In this document: positions 36,160 to 47,202 of the stretch, piece by piece
Position numbering within the stretch: position 1 is the first letter of the stretch
Layout of the letters: every line of letters starts with the position of its first letter
Source of the DNA: Perilla frutescens
Lineage: Eukaryota > Streptophyta > Magnoliopsida > Lamiales > Lamiaceae
Direction: 5' to 3'
Assembly: GCA_026008535.1 (NCBI GenBank)
Contig: BRKX01000006.1
Span: forward strand, 45,062,664 to 45,126,663
DNA length: 64,000 nt
Translations under genes and position numbers: made by a program
The notes under the pieces: model-generated
What the model was told of the DNA's origin: nothing
The model's database searches: none
What the model saw: the letters and a program-made list of their open reading frames with translations, nothing else

Positions 36160-38020
36160 TAGTCCATTACGACCATATCAGGCCCATCATGCTTCCGTAA
36201 ATCAAATACATTGAACTATAAACCAAATTCCGACCTTTTTGACCGGAATGTTGCCGGGTAATCCGCCGGATTTTTACAGGTCTTGCCAAATCACACGATC
36301 GCAACCTATGGTTTCCAGACACGAACTCCTTCAATAACACACAGCACAACCCTCGTTCGTTTCCTACGCGGGGTGTAGAGTACTCCTTTGGTTTATAGAA
36401 AATATATATGGTAAATACAAGTGATGAGCAAAAGCCTTGATTTTATTTAGGAATAATAAAACATTTATTATAATAAGTAAATCTCCTTTTGGGAGGAGAC
36501 AAACTCGTTTAGCTACTCATAGTAGCTGGGCTCACAACTCTCATACAACACTCAAACTATTATCACTATTACAATTTATTGGAAGAAAGCTAAGAAAATG
36601 ATCGATGCTCTTTGCTTCCTTCTTGCCTTGTTTTATAGAGGGAAGTCCCCTGTATCCCTCCATTATTCTTCACCTAATTTCACATGGATGGACCCATTTG
36701 CCGACACTCCCTATTAAAGGTGGACGGTCCCGGTTCTTTATCTTCACGTGAAGGTGCTTGTGGGTAGAGGTCCCCATAATAAATGGCACCATGTGCCTTC
36801 TCCTTTGAACCACTTAGCTTTTGTTTTTTAGCTCTAGTGGCCAGCTTCTTCCCTTGAGTCACATGATTGCTTTTGTAATCACATGCCTTTCTTTTCCCTT
36901 ATCGGGAATCTACTTTTTTGGTGGGGCTCTTGGCATCCTTGCTTTTGGCATCCGATGCTCATTTTCCCCAGCTCTCTTTCGTTTCATCTTAGGACGAAAC
37001 CCCTTGCCAAACTCTAGCTCCTTTTGGTTCTGGCAGTTTGAGCATATTCGATTATCCCACTACCCGAAATGAGCCATGTTGCAATACTTACGACGAGTCT
37101 CTTTGCTCATAGAAAGCTTGCTCTCCCATATCAAGGACCTCTTCTTCTCGAACAGATCCTCTGCAAATCTCGTAGTTTTTCCTGTCATGGTATTCAACAG
37201 GAATGACCCGTTCACTGAATTATGGAAAACTTAAACGGGAACTTGACTTTGTCCATCTCTGTAAGACAGACCCACAATCCCCATGCTTGCCTGGTGGTGA
37301 TTTGATCCTCAGTTATCGAGGTGATCAATGGGATGTCCTCTGGTGAGGCTTTAATATTGCCCCATGCTCTGGAATCTGGCCTTTGAAGTCTGATATAGTG
37401 AAAGGCCTCATAATTCCCTTTTTCTGCTGGTTCTGGTGCTGCACTGATAAAATAAAGCTCCAGAATGTCTCCTCAGCTAAGCCTATCATTGTTAGCCCAG
37501 GATTCCTGCACGGCTTCCTGTATCCACTTGGGTAGACACTTGATTTCTAGGAACGCTAGTGACATGGTTTGAATTGAAGCTAAGGCCCCAAAATCATACC
37601 ATTGCTTGACCTCGCGTGGATTGGTTCCTGGTAACATCCACACTCTTGGATACTTTCCAGAGACATCAATCTTGGTTCTGGATGGATTGATTCCATGTTT
37701 GGTATAAAGCTTCTCCTAATTGGCCTGATAAACTTGCCAAGAAGAAACTTCTAACTTGTTAATATTAACCTTAGAGGTACCAGTCATTGGCCTAAGGTTA
37801 ATCTCTCCATCTTTTACCCTAGAAGTGCTGGGTTGACTTGATGGTTCAGAGTATAATCCCTGACCCTCAATTTTATCTTGGGCCTGAGTTTCCGTAGAAA
37901 GCACCGGCTTAGAGCTCGTGCTAGGGGTATTTGAATCCCCTGTTTCTGTTTTACAGGTCGGTACTGCAATCTCTCCTTTCATCAATGGTGAATTGATGGC
38001 CTAGAGGAGTGGCTCGTGCA
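36160..38020 (-). mobile_element. Decayed reverse-transcribing element, possibly an endogenous pararetrovirus
   Basis: Minus-strand reading shows a protein-like region between about 37985 and 37080 that drifts between frames and stops. It includes a Ser/Thr/Pro-rich lead, a conserved-looking core with many Trp and a Cys-containing end. Downstream, the strand has a TATA-like box at 36630-36638 and a transcript-like leader with AATAAA near 36430-36480. This order (capsid/movement-type protein, then a strong promoter and leader) suggests a caulimovirid, but no polymerase or tRNA-Met primer site was found. A gypsy gag region is an alternative. It is broken by several stops and frameshifts. Confidence 0.35.
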
Positions 38021-41000
38021 TAGCTGACTTAGATATCAATTCGGCTGACTTGACTTTCAGTTTGGCCATCAGTTGGGTTGTCTTGACCAGTGGTTTAGTT
38101 GACTTGGCTATCAGTTCGGATGACTTGACATTCAGTTTGGCCATCAGTTGGATTGACTTGGACTTCAGTTGGGTTGGCTTAGCCTTCAGTTAGATTTTCT
38201 AAGCCTTCAGTTCAGTTGGCTTAGCCTTCAGTTGGATTGTCTAAGCCTTCAGTTTTGCTTGAGTGTTTTGACATTTCATCAAAACTATATTAAAACTTCT
38301 TTTGATTATTTTTCCTAACAATTTCCCCCCTTTTTAATGATGTCAAAACTGGCAAGATAATGGAAAAACTGATTAAGAACAAGTGTTTCAATGATATTAA
38401 GATTGAGAACTGATCAGAGTGCCAGTTAACTGGTCAACAGGAAAAAATTAGCTAATGCAAAAATTGGCTAGATATTCTACAATCTAACTTCAGTTTTACC
38501 TCGATTTTTCTTCTATTTGTCTTCAGTCTGCTTTGTCTCTTCTTTAGCTTCTTCTTTTCTTGCTCGATTCACCTCTGCCCTGAACTTCCCTCTAAAGTTG
38601 AACTTCCCCCTGAAGTTGATCCAAGAAGCTTCCATCATCGTTGTACTCTTCCCCCTTTTTGGCATCATCCAAAAGGATAGACATATGAAGTCCAGAGGAT
38701 GGAATCGGAATGCTTGGCATTAGGGTGAAAGTTGTGGCCAAGTCATCAGTGTATGTAGGCAAAGCAGGAGGAGTAGGAACCGAGATTGATAGCCAATTGC
38801 AGGCGTCTTTTGTGGGAATGAAAGTATCAAGATCTAGAAGAGTAGTGTGACCTTGATCACGAAATTCCATAACTGACAGGTTTGTGAACAACTCGTAATC
38901 GGAGGAGATATGAATATCCTCAAGAGACGGTGTAGCTAAAGATTATGTTGGATCGGTATGTTGAGAAGGGGCCTAAGCTATAACTACGAACTGGATTTGG
39001 TTGATCATAGAGTCCATTATTTCCAGCATTGTGGGCAACATGGAGGTTGGATGATTCATCCAAGTTTTGCTCTAGCGGCCTTCTTGAATCTAGAATGATA
39101 GTCCTCTGGTTTGGATAAGGTGTAGCATCGTTACCTCATCAACTTGAAATCTCCAAAGATGCCATTGGAGATACCTTTTTAGATTTGAAAACGGAGGTAG
39201 GCTGATATCTTTGAGTAACCCAAAGTAGGTGTTGAGTTGCTGATCGAGAGTTTGTGCAAACTTGACTTCAATAAAATATTAACAGTAGAAGTTGGAGAGG
39301 GTGGAGCTGGCTAGCAGAGTTGACTGACCATTCGTGTGAGTTGTACGATCAGTTTCATGCATTTGACACTTTCCTTTGTCGTCATTGAGAATGATTGATT
39401 TGATGGTTGAGGATTTTGAACCTGGTTTCTTCGAGTTGCTCCGGCAGATAGGTTCTCCATATGGATATAGCCACCTAGTTGATCATGAATAATGTAACTA
39501 ACTCGATTTGCAAAACCGATGAGTTCTTTGAAAGTCATTACTTGATGATCAAATCGAGCTCACCAAACATTTAGTCACAGTTGAGCAAGAATGAAGAATG
39601 CCCAGTCAGCTTTACAGCCGTAGTATAGAGCAACCATGAGTTATGACTTTTCATCTGTGAAGTTTGGTGGTTCGAAGTTGGTGTGAAAGATGTGAACTAC
39701 TATGTTAATGAGTTGAATGAACTCAGGCTTTAGCCTATCCTTCAGTTAATGAGAGAAGTCATGATGTTGAACATTTGGAGCCTTCTACATCTTTCAAAGC
39801 TCATTCTTGGTGGGGAGATCTAGATCATCGACTTGGGGACCGTCACTAGGAAGGAGAAATAAGGATGTCATTGTATCTTTGGTGACAGTGATGACTTGAT
39901 TGTGGACAACTAGAACTTGGAAACTTGCTCGAGTAGATATATCTGGGGCATCGTTTTGAGGAAAGGTAGAAAACCCGTTGCTTCTAGTGCATGAGCAAGA
40001 TGATTGTAAGTTTCTAGGACCATACGCGATCGCAGAAGCTCCATATCTAAGAATTTGTCCTTCTTCATCTTGTCAACTAGAAGTTGTCTATTTAACTCAT
40101 GAAATTATAGTCGCATCATTTTCTGCAAAGAGGGTTTATATATGAGAAGATTATGCAGGATTAAGAGATTATGCAAGATGAAGAAGATGTAAGTAAAAAG
40201 ATGAAAGTTTTGGCAGTGATAGGAGAGTGCATACCTTAGCATATGAATTAACTTTGCATGCATAATATCGAGGATACTCGATTGATTTAGTTGATCAGCT
40301 GCCTGATTTGAAAGGCATTTGGCTGAATTAATATTGCTCATCTCATCCGTTCACATTTTAAGTAAATTTTTGATCTTGCGACTGAATTTTGATCAATTCA
40401 AAATTGAGGTGGTTGCCATAAATAGCCAAATATTTTCTGCAGATTTGGCAATTTATATCCCTAAAGTAATCATTTCACTTTTACCCTTAAGATTTGATTA
40501 TTTAAATCAACTCAGTGATCTAATGGTAATTTTTGTGAGAGATGAATCATTTCAAATTTGAGCCATTAGATGTAACATTGAGAAGAATTAATGAGCACAA
40601 TGGTAAAATTTTATTAAGGATAAGATTAATGAACATATTTGTAAAACTTATCCTGAATTCAGTTGGGATACAGTCCAACTAATTGATCCATTGATTGGAG
40701 CTTGAACTGACAGGAGACCGGTTGGGCTAATTAGCTTGGGCTGTCTCCAGATGATAAGTTGAACTGATTGAGACTTTAAGTAAACTGATTTGATCAGTTT
40801 GTTAGTTTAACTGCTTGTTATCGTTTCGGTCAGTTTTCTCTTTTTAAAAGGTCGAACCAGACTCAGTTTGCTACTTCCCTTTGAGCGGTTTGATCTCTTC
40901 CTTTTTGATGTTGGTCCAGGAATGATTATCTGCAGTTCATGCTTTTCCTTCTTCAAGATTTTGCGGAGTTGCTGAAGAGCAACTGATTGATTAATCAGTT

Positions 41001-42065
41001 TACGATCAAGAGTGAACTGAGAGATTGAAACTAATTCTTCTTCTTTTTTGTCATGAGGTGAGGTAAACTAAGATTGAATAGGGGTCAGTTGACCTATTGT
41101 TGTGCTTGGTTTTAGTAGAGGAGTGATGTAGTTCTTGGATAAGATATTGGGAGATGTCGCGGTGTCTTCTTCTTTAATGTCATCAGCACTGTAGTGTTCT
41201 TGACTCTTTTGAGCATCTGCAACCCGAGTATGTGGTGTACCCTGGTCTTCCCTTTCAGTTGCAAGTTGAGTTTGTAGAGATGGTGTGGCTGACTAACTTG
41301 ATAAACTATCAAAGTTCAGTTGGCGACAATGTGAACCTTTTGGAGAAGGTGAGATTGATAGATTGTTAGATGGTTGAAGACAGTTTGCTTCACTTTGAGA
41401 TTTAATTGAGGTTCTTATATCTACAAGCAGAGTTGTTGCTGGAATTTTGTTGGCAAGTCTATTATTTATGATGTGTTGAAATTGCACAATAGTTGGAGGA
41501 AATGGATTTGATGATCCTATTCATTTTATGCTCCAAGTTTCTTTTCGTTGCCAAAAACTCATTCTATGAAAGGCAGTGAGTAAGAAATGAGACTGAATAG
41601 ACATTGAATGTCTCCAGTTGAACTAATAGAAGTAGCAATGCAGTTGTTTGAACAACTTCTGATCTCTCTTTGCAACAAAAGCAAAGTGAGTGAGAAGTAG
41701 ATCGGTTACCACTTTTGTGCAGTTTTGATGGCATATTCACCATGGAAGGTGCGAATGTTTTCCTCTATCAGCTTAAGGGAAGGACATGTACTTCTGAAAT
41801 AATTAGCTCCATAATTTGGATGAGGGATTCTAATGAATGGAATAAGTTCGTTAGGATCAGAGCAAATCTTAAAATCAGCTGAGGAGCCGTTCTTAGATTT
41901 TGGTGATGGAATGGTTTCTGCAGTTGAATTGCTTGATGTTTTGTCACTTGATTTTGCTTTGGATCTTCTTAACCTCTTGAGAGATTGAAGATGTGCGCTT
42001 CCTTTCTTGGGAATCCAGTCAGAGATGAGAACTGGTAGTGCATCATCATTTGGAAGATGCAACAT
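38021..42065 (-). mobile_element. Decayed LTR retroelement with copia-like polypurine tract
   Basis: On the minus strand a purine tract (38323-38335) is followed by TGTTAGG (38320 down), the arrangement at the 3' LTR start of many copia elements. A second AAAAAGGGGGAAG lies near 38649. Upstream are short blocks of reading frame with no polymerase: 42065-41706 (119 residues, Lys/Ser-rich), 41487-41112, 40341-40105, 39538-39311 and 38891-38592. The last includes DDAKKGEE. CAGTT/AACTG motifs are unusually frequent (40650-41000). The element's 5' end and pol are not in evidence. Confidence 0.45.
38025..38262 (-). repeat. Minisatellite with a unit of about 20-24 bp
   Basis: On the minus strand AACTGAAGGCTAAGCCAA and variants repeat roughly eleven times (for example AACTGATGGCCAAACTG and AACTGAAGTCCAAGTCAA). 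It begins about 60 bp inside the putative LTR, so it probably belongs to that LTR. Confidence 0.75.
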
Positions 42066-42359
42066 ACATCATTTCATTTAGTACAATGATAAGAGATATT
42101 AAAGATTCCAATTAACGGAAAATTCTTGCCTACCTATTTGGGTAGTACCCAAATATCATTAGCATTGTGCCACATCGGCAACTTTTTAAAAAAACAGCCG
42201 TTGTAACATGATTCTAGCTAATAGTGTTTGGGTAGTACCATAAAGGGTAGAAGTTCCCCAATTATCTTGGTACTAAAAATATCAGTTCTTAATTAGAGAA
42301 GATTTTGGCATCTAATGAAAGAGGATTATTTTGATATGCACACGCATTAATTAACTTAT

Positions 42360-43250
42360 CGCCAAATCTCCTGTGCATCATGATGTATGGGTCGGCCCAT
42401 CAGACGACCCGCTCCAACCCAGTCCGACCCGCTTCCGACCCGCCTCCCCCCCCAAAAAAAAGGGAAAAATATAGTATCAATCTTTACACTAAATGTACCA
42501 TTTAAAGGGCAAAAGATACCAATTGCATCATTAAATAGTAATTGGTCTACTACTTATCTTTTATGAGTTTATATAGTGTAAATTGTGATTTTTTCTATTC
42601 CAATTAATATTTAGAGTTTGAGGGGGGGAGGGGTTTATGTTTTTAGGGTTCATAGTTTTTTAGAGGTTTTTTTAGGATTTAGTATTTTTTTTAGAGTGTT
42701 TTTAGGGGTTCATTTTGTGTTTTTAGGGGGGGTTTTGGGGTGTTTTTAGGGGTTCATTTTGTGTTTTTAGGGGGTTTTTTGAGGTGTTTTTAGGGGTTTT
42801 TTTTTGGGTGTTTTTAGGGGTTCATTTTGTGTTTTTTAGGAGGGTTTTTTGGGGTTTATTTTGTGTTTTTTGGGGGGTTTTTTGGGATGTTTTTAGGGGT
42901 TCATTTTGTGTTTTTTAGGGGGTTTTTTAGGGTTTATGTTTTTTCCCAATCATTATTTATATATGTTTCAAAAAATTAAATTCATTATCGAGCGCAATGC
43001 ATGACCCACGCGTTAGCGTCGGGCGAGTGCATTGCGCGAGTCGCCGCTTAAAAAAAGAATCATTCACTTTAATTTGGGGAAAAAACACAAAAAAAAAAAG
43101 AAAAAGAAAATCAGAAAAAAAGAAAGAAAAAAAAGCAGAAAAAAGGAAAAAATAGAAAATAGAAAAAGAAAAAAAGAACAGACGGACACGTGGTGCCACA
43201 CGTCCGTCTGATGGCGTCGCATGGGGGGCTCCGGTACAGGAGACCTCCTC
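42360..43250. mobile_element. Mutator-type MITE, copy 3, with 9-bp target duplication
   Basis: Flanked by TTAACTTAT at 42351-42359 and 43251-43259. The termini carry TCTCCTGTGCA (left) and, reverse-complemented, GGTCTCCTGTACC. The left part (GATGTATGGGTCGGCCCATCAGACGACCCG) matches copy 2 closely. The interior (about 42640-42950) is an imperfect GTTTTTAGGGG array, and the right part is GC-rich with GCGTCGG and CGTCCGTCTGATGG. At 891 bp it is the longest copy. Confidence 0.88.
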
Positions 43251-44866
43251 TTAACTTATATGCACATATTGTCCAGTAATATCTTCATCACATAATCAAA
43301 TCGCCAAAACTATCTTATTAGACATTTAATTGGTAGTTTGTGTTCATCAACGATAATCTCTTAAATTATCATTTAACTTTGTAGTACTACAGTAGATTTT
43401 CGTTAGAAAGAAAAAATAAAAGGATTTCAATTAGTAGCCAGAGACAGAGTCAAGCCCAGCCCTTTACATAATTTGTATTCTTTCAAAATATTAAAGCCCA
43501 ATAAGTCTTTACAAGCTTTATGGCTAATATTTCAATCACACATAAAATCACCAAATGGAAAATTAAAAGGGCAAATACTATATATAATGTCCTGAAATTT
43601 GGAGGTTTTCTCAAAAATGTGTTTTATATGTACAAAACGATGTCCCTTTCGGCTATGGTTTTTTTAAATCTACTCATTTTTTTCATTCGACGTGGAATTC
43701 AATGCGTGAATCCCGCATGTCATCTCATCATTTCCATATTGAACTTTAATCAAGGTATTTGTAAAAGACCTTAAAGATCATTTTTTTAAAAATATTTTAA
43801 ATGTCAAAGCATTTTTTAGAAAGTCGTCAAACGTAGAGACATTATTTGGTATTTGCACTAACTAAAATAGGGTCATTTGCATTAAAATCATAATATTTGT
43901 ACAATTTTACAATTACAATATGACCTGGTAATTGTTGTACTAAAACACAACTTTTAATAATGTTTACAATTACAACTCCCCAAAATATTTGCTAGCCAAT
44001 TCAATATTTTTTTTAATGGATGCACACGTGGAGTGTCTCGAATTAATGTATAAATTTAGTAGGAAACATTGGACTAATGCTTTATATAATTGCAAAAATT
44101 ATAAACATAATATTTTATTTACAATAATTGAATTATCATGTTATTATTACAAAATTACCCAAATATTATGATTTTAAATGCGAATAATCCGTTAAATATA
44201 GCCAAAGTTTGATTTATTTTTTTATTTTAAAAAAAAAGTTAATAATGAACTGTTACAAAGTTTAATTAATACCACACATTTGGCATCGGAATAGAGACAA
44301 AAAAAGGGTCCCATTCCTGTCCCTTCATTCTTAGTTTTTTTCTTACACATGATTAATCTATAATAAATATCTCTATGTAATGCCAAAATGCTTGAATCAT
44401 GATAGGGTTATTTTTTTTAAAGATAAAATTGGATCATAATAGTTTATTCCTCCACAATAGTTTCTATTTTAAAATATGAAATATGAAATATGAAGTATAA
44501 ACATTCTTTTTTTAACCAAAAAAAGGGGAAATATATTCTTTTGTTGGAATGGGTAATATCAATTTTTGCATCTAAATTACTCTATACTTGAGTGATGTTA
44601 AAGCTTCAACACAAATCGTTATACATTTGTACGAAATACAAATTCACCTGCAGTAGAGGCAGGCATGCACGGATAAAATAAAAATAAAAATAAAAATAAA
44701 AATAAATATAAATATAAATATAAATATAAATATTAATAATTTGCAATAAAAGAAGTCCAACATTATAAAGATTTATAAAGACACAGAAATATTCCAATCC
44801 ATCTTATCCAATTCCCAAATTATTTGACAGAAAAAACTTGCAAATCTTGAAGTAGTTTCATCAAAG
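43251..44866. other. Upstream region of the phosphoglycerate-mutase-like gene
   Basis: AT-rich with no gene. It contains a MITE (43869-44191) and an (AAATA/TAAATA)n tract at about 44675-44734, some 130 bp before the ATG. The last 100 bp before 44867 are probably the 5' leader. Confidence 0.5.
43869..44191. mobile_element. MITE with 45-bp inverted repeats
   Basis: The left end GGGTCATTTGCATTAAAATC, followed by ATAATATTTG, pairs with the reverse complement of the right end, GGATTATTCGCATTTAAAATC then ATAATATTTG. The total is about 323 bp. The target duplication is not clear. Confidence 0.6.
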
Positions 44867-46434
44867 ATGGCTACCCTAATCTCAAGAGTTCCCTGCAACT
44901 CTTGTGCCATCACATGCAGCCATGAAAACGACAATGGTTTTGCCACTTTCCCTGAAAAGGCCATTGCTTCAACTTCACCAAGGGCTAAGCCGCCACGCCC
45001 GCGTAGAATCATCCTAGTCCGACACTGCCAGAGCCAAGGCAACGTGGACGAATGTGTCTACACGCGCGTGGCTGACCCGAAAGTGACTCTCACTGACCGG
45101 GGGATAGTCGAGTCAGAGGAGTGTGGGAGAGAGATTAGGAAGATTCTAGAGAGAGATGGAGTTGATGATTGGAAAGTCTACTTTTATGTCTCTCCTTATA
45201 GAAGGTCACTTGAGACTTTGAGAAATTTGGCAAAGGCATTTGAAAGATCAAGAATTGCTGGTGTTAGAGAAGAGCCAAGATTGAGAGAGCAAGATTTTGG
45301 TATATGTTGCATGGATTTTTTATTATTATTTTATTTTCATGATTAGTTGATGTATGTTTGTGTTCAAAGGGAATTTTCAGGATCAAGAACAAATGAAAAT
45401 TCAGAAAGCTGCTAGGAAGCAGTATGGAAGATTCTTCTATAGGTTTCCAAATGGAGAATCTGCTGCAGATGTTTATGATAGAATAACAGGTAGTGGAAAT
45501 CATTTGAGGTGTTTTTTTTTTGGGATAGTTGTGCAAAGTTAAATGAGTCGAGTCGAACTGAATCAGGGTTCAGAGAAACGCTGAGAAATGATATTGATAT
45601 CGGGAGGTTTCAGCCGCCCGGGGAGCAGAGCCCGAACATGAACTTGGTGATAGTGTCGCATGGGCTGACATTGCGCGTTTTCTTGATGAGATGGTATAAA
45701 TGGACCGTGAAGCAATTTGAAGGGCTCCATAATTTTGGCAATGGCAAGTTTCTTGTAATGGAAAGAGGTTATGGTGGGAGGTAGTTAAAATCATTTCATT
45801 TATGTTCATCAAATAGGTTTTCTATATACCTTTCTGTAGCATTTTCTTGACTTGGGATTTTGAGGGTAACTAGTCCTAGGAAAGAAACTATTGCATCCTT
45901 AATTTCTATGAACAATGTGGGCATTGTCTACACACATGCAGAAGCCGACATCTGTCCTCAAACAAGAAAAACAAAAAGTAAAATAAAATCATGTTAATGT
46001 AGACATAGTGTAGTTACATGTGGATAGGTGTCGACTTCTGCCCATAGATATAATCGAATTTTCCAAGTTGGAGGGCAAGAATGTCAACGTACGATGAACT
46101 GTATGTGCAGGTACTCCTTGTTAATGCAGCACACGAGAGAAGAGCTAAAGGAGTTTGGGTTAACAGACACAATGCTGATTGACCAAGAATGGTAAATTTC
46201 AATGCTTCTTCCAAATATATAGAGGTGATGTGATGAAGAGCTTATTATAGTGTGTTTGCTTGTTGGCTGTGTAGGCAAAAACATGCGAAGCCAGGTGAGC
46301 TACACTACGATTGCACGACGACGGGGCCGTCTTACTTTACCCACTTCGACGACCATCCTGCTGGGGAAATTGAACTGCATGAAGAAGATGGAGGTGAAAG
46401 CTCAATGAATGCAGAGGTTGAGAGGAGGGAGTGA
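44867..46434 (+). CDS. Phosphoglycerate mutase-like protein, AT74 type, five exons
   Basis: Member of the histidine phosphatase superfamily; plant AT74-type proteins have no firmly known substrate, and glycolytic mutase activity should not be assumed. Exons are 44867-45299, 45370-45489, 45567-45780, 46111-46191 and 46275-46434, with matching phases and GT-AG introns, giving 335 codons. The motifs are LVRHCQSQGN (catalytic His, residues about 50-59), SPYRRSLET, LREQDFGN, FPNGESAADVYDR and IVSHGLTLRVFLMRW with the second catalytic His. The C-terminal tail is acidic. In most family members the first motif is RHGE; here Cys replaces Gly. The 45-residue N-terminal extension is Ser/Thr-rich and could be a plastid transit peptide (inference). 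The ATG at 44867 is the only in-frame Met before the first motif. Confidence 0.9.
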
Positions 46435-46481
46435 AAATGTTGAGAAGAGGGCATATTGCTTGAATTCCTGATCCTCTCTCT

Positions 46482-46512
<31 letters not shown>

Positions 46513-47202
46513 CAGACCAAAGTTTTTAAATGGGTACAGCCTGGGTTCCTGCACATCAATGTGACAAACACAATTCTGTTTTATACAGAAAAGACAGTTC
46601 TTGGTCTATGTAAGCTTCAAATTAGGAGAGGATTGCAGAAGCTGCTGCAAAATGAATTTACCAAAAGTTGGATGGTTAATTGAAATGAAAAAACATAGAT
46701 TTTGCAGTTGCAAACAGGAAATCAACATCTATCAGAAACAAAGGGAAAGAAGAAACAAACACGAGGCTGAGAGGCCGAGATAGTATTTCACAAGCAGCAC
46801 GTCGTGCTGGGATTACAAACTTGCACGTCTAAATTAATCGACAACATAAATCCACACTATATAACTTCATCATTGGTTCTCCAGACTACATAACTTCATC
46901 AATGGTTCGTCGTAGGCATATAAATTTATTCACATAAATAAAAAGGAGGGGAAAAAAAACCTCATTCTAGCAGCAACTGATACTTGGATATGCCGAACTC
47001 TGACTTCACTAAATCATGGGAGTTCACATCTTAACTATAAAGAACAGCAGCAATAGTTTTGGAGTTCAAATTCGGATACTCCATCAGCAACAATCAGTGT
47101 CTTTGAGAACCTGGACATGCCAATATCGAGCTTCTCAACTAGTTTGGGGGGAAGAATAAGATTCATGTGAATCATAGTTGAGAAATGCCTCCATGTAGAA
47201 AT
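46435..47202. other. Convergent intergenic region with (CT)n tract
   Basis: The 3' ends of the mutase-like and BTB genes face each other here. It contains a CT tract at about 46472-46514, probably in the 3' untranslated part of the mutase-like gene. No other gene seen. Confidence 0.6.
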
